6,528 nucleotides of DNA. It comes from Candidatus Cloacimonadota bacterium. Lineage in GTDB: Bacteria; Cloacimonadota; Cloacimonadia; Cloacimonadales; TCS61. The notes beneath the pieces were generated by a model. It was not told where the DNA came from. It searched no databases and saw only the letters and a program-made list of their open reading frames with translations. Location: assembly GCA_029932755.1 (NCBI GenBank), contig JAOZPK010000116.1:1-6528 (forward strand), read 5' to 3'. Below, in pieces: positions 5,399-6,528 of the stretch. Position 1 is the stretch's first letter; each line of letters opens with the position of its first letter. The translations under genes and the position numbers were made by a program.

Positions 5399-5438
5399 AT
5401 TATTTTTTTTTCTGTGAAATTATTCACTTTTTGAAAGA

Positions 5439-5570
5439 TTAAACGCAATCAATATTAAATAATTTGCTGTTTAACTTTTTTAACAAATAATTAATGCATA
5501 CTATTATTGAAATTAAACCAATAAATTCGGCAATGTGATATATTGTGAGTAGTTCTGTTGCATTCTTCAT
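5439..5570 (-). CDS. Small single-pass membrane protein, 43 residues
   Basis: The frame reads MKNATELLTIYHIAEFIGLI then SIIVCINYLLKKLNSKLFNI and DCV, ending with TAA at 5439-5441. One hydrophobic helix (about 13-30, IAEFIGLISIIVCINYLL) is followed by a KK pair, predicting an N-out, C-in single-pass protein. Translation is strongly supported: AGGAG at 5576-5580 is five bases before the ATG, and the ATG overlaps the stop of the upstream GNAT gene as ATGA. I recognise no family. Position between an acyltransferase-like gene and a patatin suggests a membrane partner of one of them, which is inference only. It is short enough to be missed by length-limited gene calling. Confidence 0.72.
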   Translation of the reverse strand: MKNATELLTIYHIAEFIGLISIIVCINYLLKKLNSKLFNIDCV

Positions 5571-6528
5571 TTTATCTCCTTATTATTCAAATATTTTATA
5601 AAACATCTTCTTCTTTTATGTTGTCTTCGATCAAAATATTTCCATTGAGCCTGAACTTTTGTATTAGTTTCAAGTTCCGGATTGCTTTCTGCTTTCTCAA
5701 ATTTATTATTAATGTATATTTTAATAAGTTCACTAAAGAGAAGCGCATTAACACCTTTTCCTTGCAAATCGGGACGAACAGCCACAAGATAGAGATCGAT
5801 CAGATTGTTTTTTTTCAGAGATTTAAGAATATGAATAAACCCAAACGGGAATAACTTACCATTTGCCTTTTGGAAAGATTTCGACAGGGATGGAAACGTT
5901 AAACCAAAAGCTGCAACTTTGTTGTTTTCATCGAGGATAATACTGATCAGTTCCGGATTGGCGAAACCTATGTATTGTTTGATATAAGATTGAATTTGTT
6001 TTTCGCTTAAGGGAACAAATCCGTACAATTCTTCATAAGCTGTATTCAACACCTGGAACATATCTTTTAAATATGGTTTCATTTCTTTCAAATTGGCTGC
6101 TCTTAGTATTTTCAATTTGTTCTTTAGTAAAACAATTCTTGAAATTCTTTCAATTTTCTCCGGAACTTTATCAGGAACTTTAATCTCATATTCAATCCAA
6201 TCGGCATCTTTTTTATAACCCAGTTTATTAAGATGCTCGGGATAATATGGAAAATTGTAAATTGTAGCAATTGTACATAATTCTTCAAAACCTTCTATCA
6301 GCATACCTTCAGGATCAAGATCTGAAAAACCAAGAGGACCATGTACTGCTTCCATACCGTTTTCTTTTGCCCAATTCTCCACTGTATTAATAAGTGCTTT
6401 TGAAACATTTTCATCATCAATAAAATCTATCCAGCCAAAACGACAGTATTTATCATGCCACTTTTCAATGAAGCGATAATTGATAAAACCGACAATTCTA
6501 CCAACAACTTTTTCGTCTTTATAAGCAA
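5567..6528 (-). CDS. GNAT-family acyltransferase, YghO-like, 5' end outside the window
   Basis: The frame is open to the right edge, giving 319 visible residues; an apparent start at 6382 is only an internal GTG. The upstream residues (AYKDEKVVGRIVGFINYRFI, later FGWIDFIDD) continue the family fold. Diagnostic blocks are GPLGFSDLDPEGMLIEGFEE, TIATIYNFPYYPEHLNKLGY with DWIEYEIKVP, the acetyl-CoA loop LVAVRPDLQGKGVNALLF, and the C-terminal ESNPELETNTKVQAQWKYFD followed by RRQHKRRRCFIK. These match the YghO-like GNAT proteins, usually about 370-400 residues, so about 50-80 residues are missing. GNAT enzymes transfer acyl groups from acyl-CoA; the substrate of this group is not known to me. The stop overlaps the ATG of the 43-residue membrane protein by four bases, so the pair is coupled. 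Confidence 0.85.
   Translation of the reverse strand, partial: AYKDEKVVGRIVGFINYRFIEKWHDKYCRFGWIDFIDDENVSKALINTVENWAKENGMEAVHGPLGFSDLDPEGMLIEGFEELCTIATIYNFPYYPEHLNKLGYKKDADWIEYEIKVPDKVPEKIERISRIVLLKNKLKILRAANLKEMKPYLKDMFQVLNTAYEELYGFVPLSEKQIQSYIKQYIGFANPELISIILDENNKVAAFGLTFPSLSKSFQKANGKLFPFGFIHILKSLKKNNLIDLYLVAVRPDLQGKGVNALLFSELIKIYINNKFEKAESNPELETNTKVQAQWKYFDRRQHKRRRCFIKYLNNKEIK
5576..5580 (-). promoter_or_regulatory. Shine-Dalgarno site of the 43-residue membrane protein
   Basis: AGGAG on the minus strand inside the last codons of the GNAT gene, five bases before the ATG at 5570. It is the main evidence that the small gene is translated. Confidence 0.7.

Noticed and set aside
5414..5427. 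GTGAA-ATTA-TTCAC hairpin followed by TTTTT on the plus strand
   Set aside because: The stem is only 5 bp, and the T run suits plus-strand transcription, where no gene exists. On the minus strand it is followed by A residues, so it is not a terminator for these genes.
5596..5787. Minus-strand 63-codon frame within the YghO-like gene
   Set aside because: It is an alternative frame of the same strand over the conserved GNAT acetyl-CoA loop and C-terminal block, which are intact in the main frame.
5558..5854. Plus-strand open frame of 98 codons
   Set aside because: It is antisense to the conserved C-terminal block of the YghO-like gene and to the start of the 43-residue gene; the phenylalanine-rich product looks like a shadow.

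Overview
The window is AT-rich bacterial DNA in which every supportable gene lies on the minus strand, so transcription runs right to left. Clear Shine-Dalgarno sites (AAGGAG, AGGAG, GGAGG, GAGG) precede several genes, and many neighbours overlap or abut. This fits a low-GC, Gram-negative-type anaerobe or environmental lineage. The gene families (YghO-like GNAT, soluble DUF2156, phasin-like protein, ABC1 kinase) would suit a deep-branching group such as the FCB or candidate phyla. The frequent Shine-Dalgarno sites argue mildly against a typical Bacteroidia genome. The taxonomic call is an inference with low confidence.

Right part (about 5390-6528), in transcription order: a YghO-like GNAT acyltransferase that enters from beyond the right edge, a 43-residue single-pass membrane protein that overlaps its stop codon (ATGA), and a patatin-like phospholipase. 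Middle (about 2560-4430): a doubtful 33-residue ORF, a 65-residue two-helix membrane protein like DUF2065/YjeT, a soluble DUF2156 protein (the catalytic domain of aminoacyl-phospholipid synthases, without the membrane flippase half), a short phasin-like coiled-coil protein, and an ABC1/UbiB/AarF atypical kinase with two C-terminal membrane helices (its body runs on to 872). The last three are joined by overlaps of 0-4 bases and probably form one translationally coupled unit. Apart from the GNAT, whose substrate is unknown, the products concern membranes, lipids or lipid-like surfaces.

Left part (1-871) is decayed and mosaic. It holds a frameshifted relic of the 3' part of a DUF2156 gene (about 752-861), paralogous to the intact gene 2.2 kb away. 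Next is an unrecognised 82-codon ORF whose first 56 bases recur 360 bp further along at 53/56 identity, where the copy is broken by a stop. An in-frame lysine-rich stretch lies between the two copies, followed by an AT-rich stretch without a gene. The first 30 codons of a TetR-type regulator run off the left edge.

I see no CRISPR array, tRNA, rRNA, transposase or convincing intergenic terminator. The least expected signals are the DUF2156 relic, the ATG-bounded direct repeat, a perfect 9-bp hairpin inside the 5' end of the ABC1 gene, and the coupled DUF2156-phasin-ABC1 trio.
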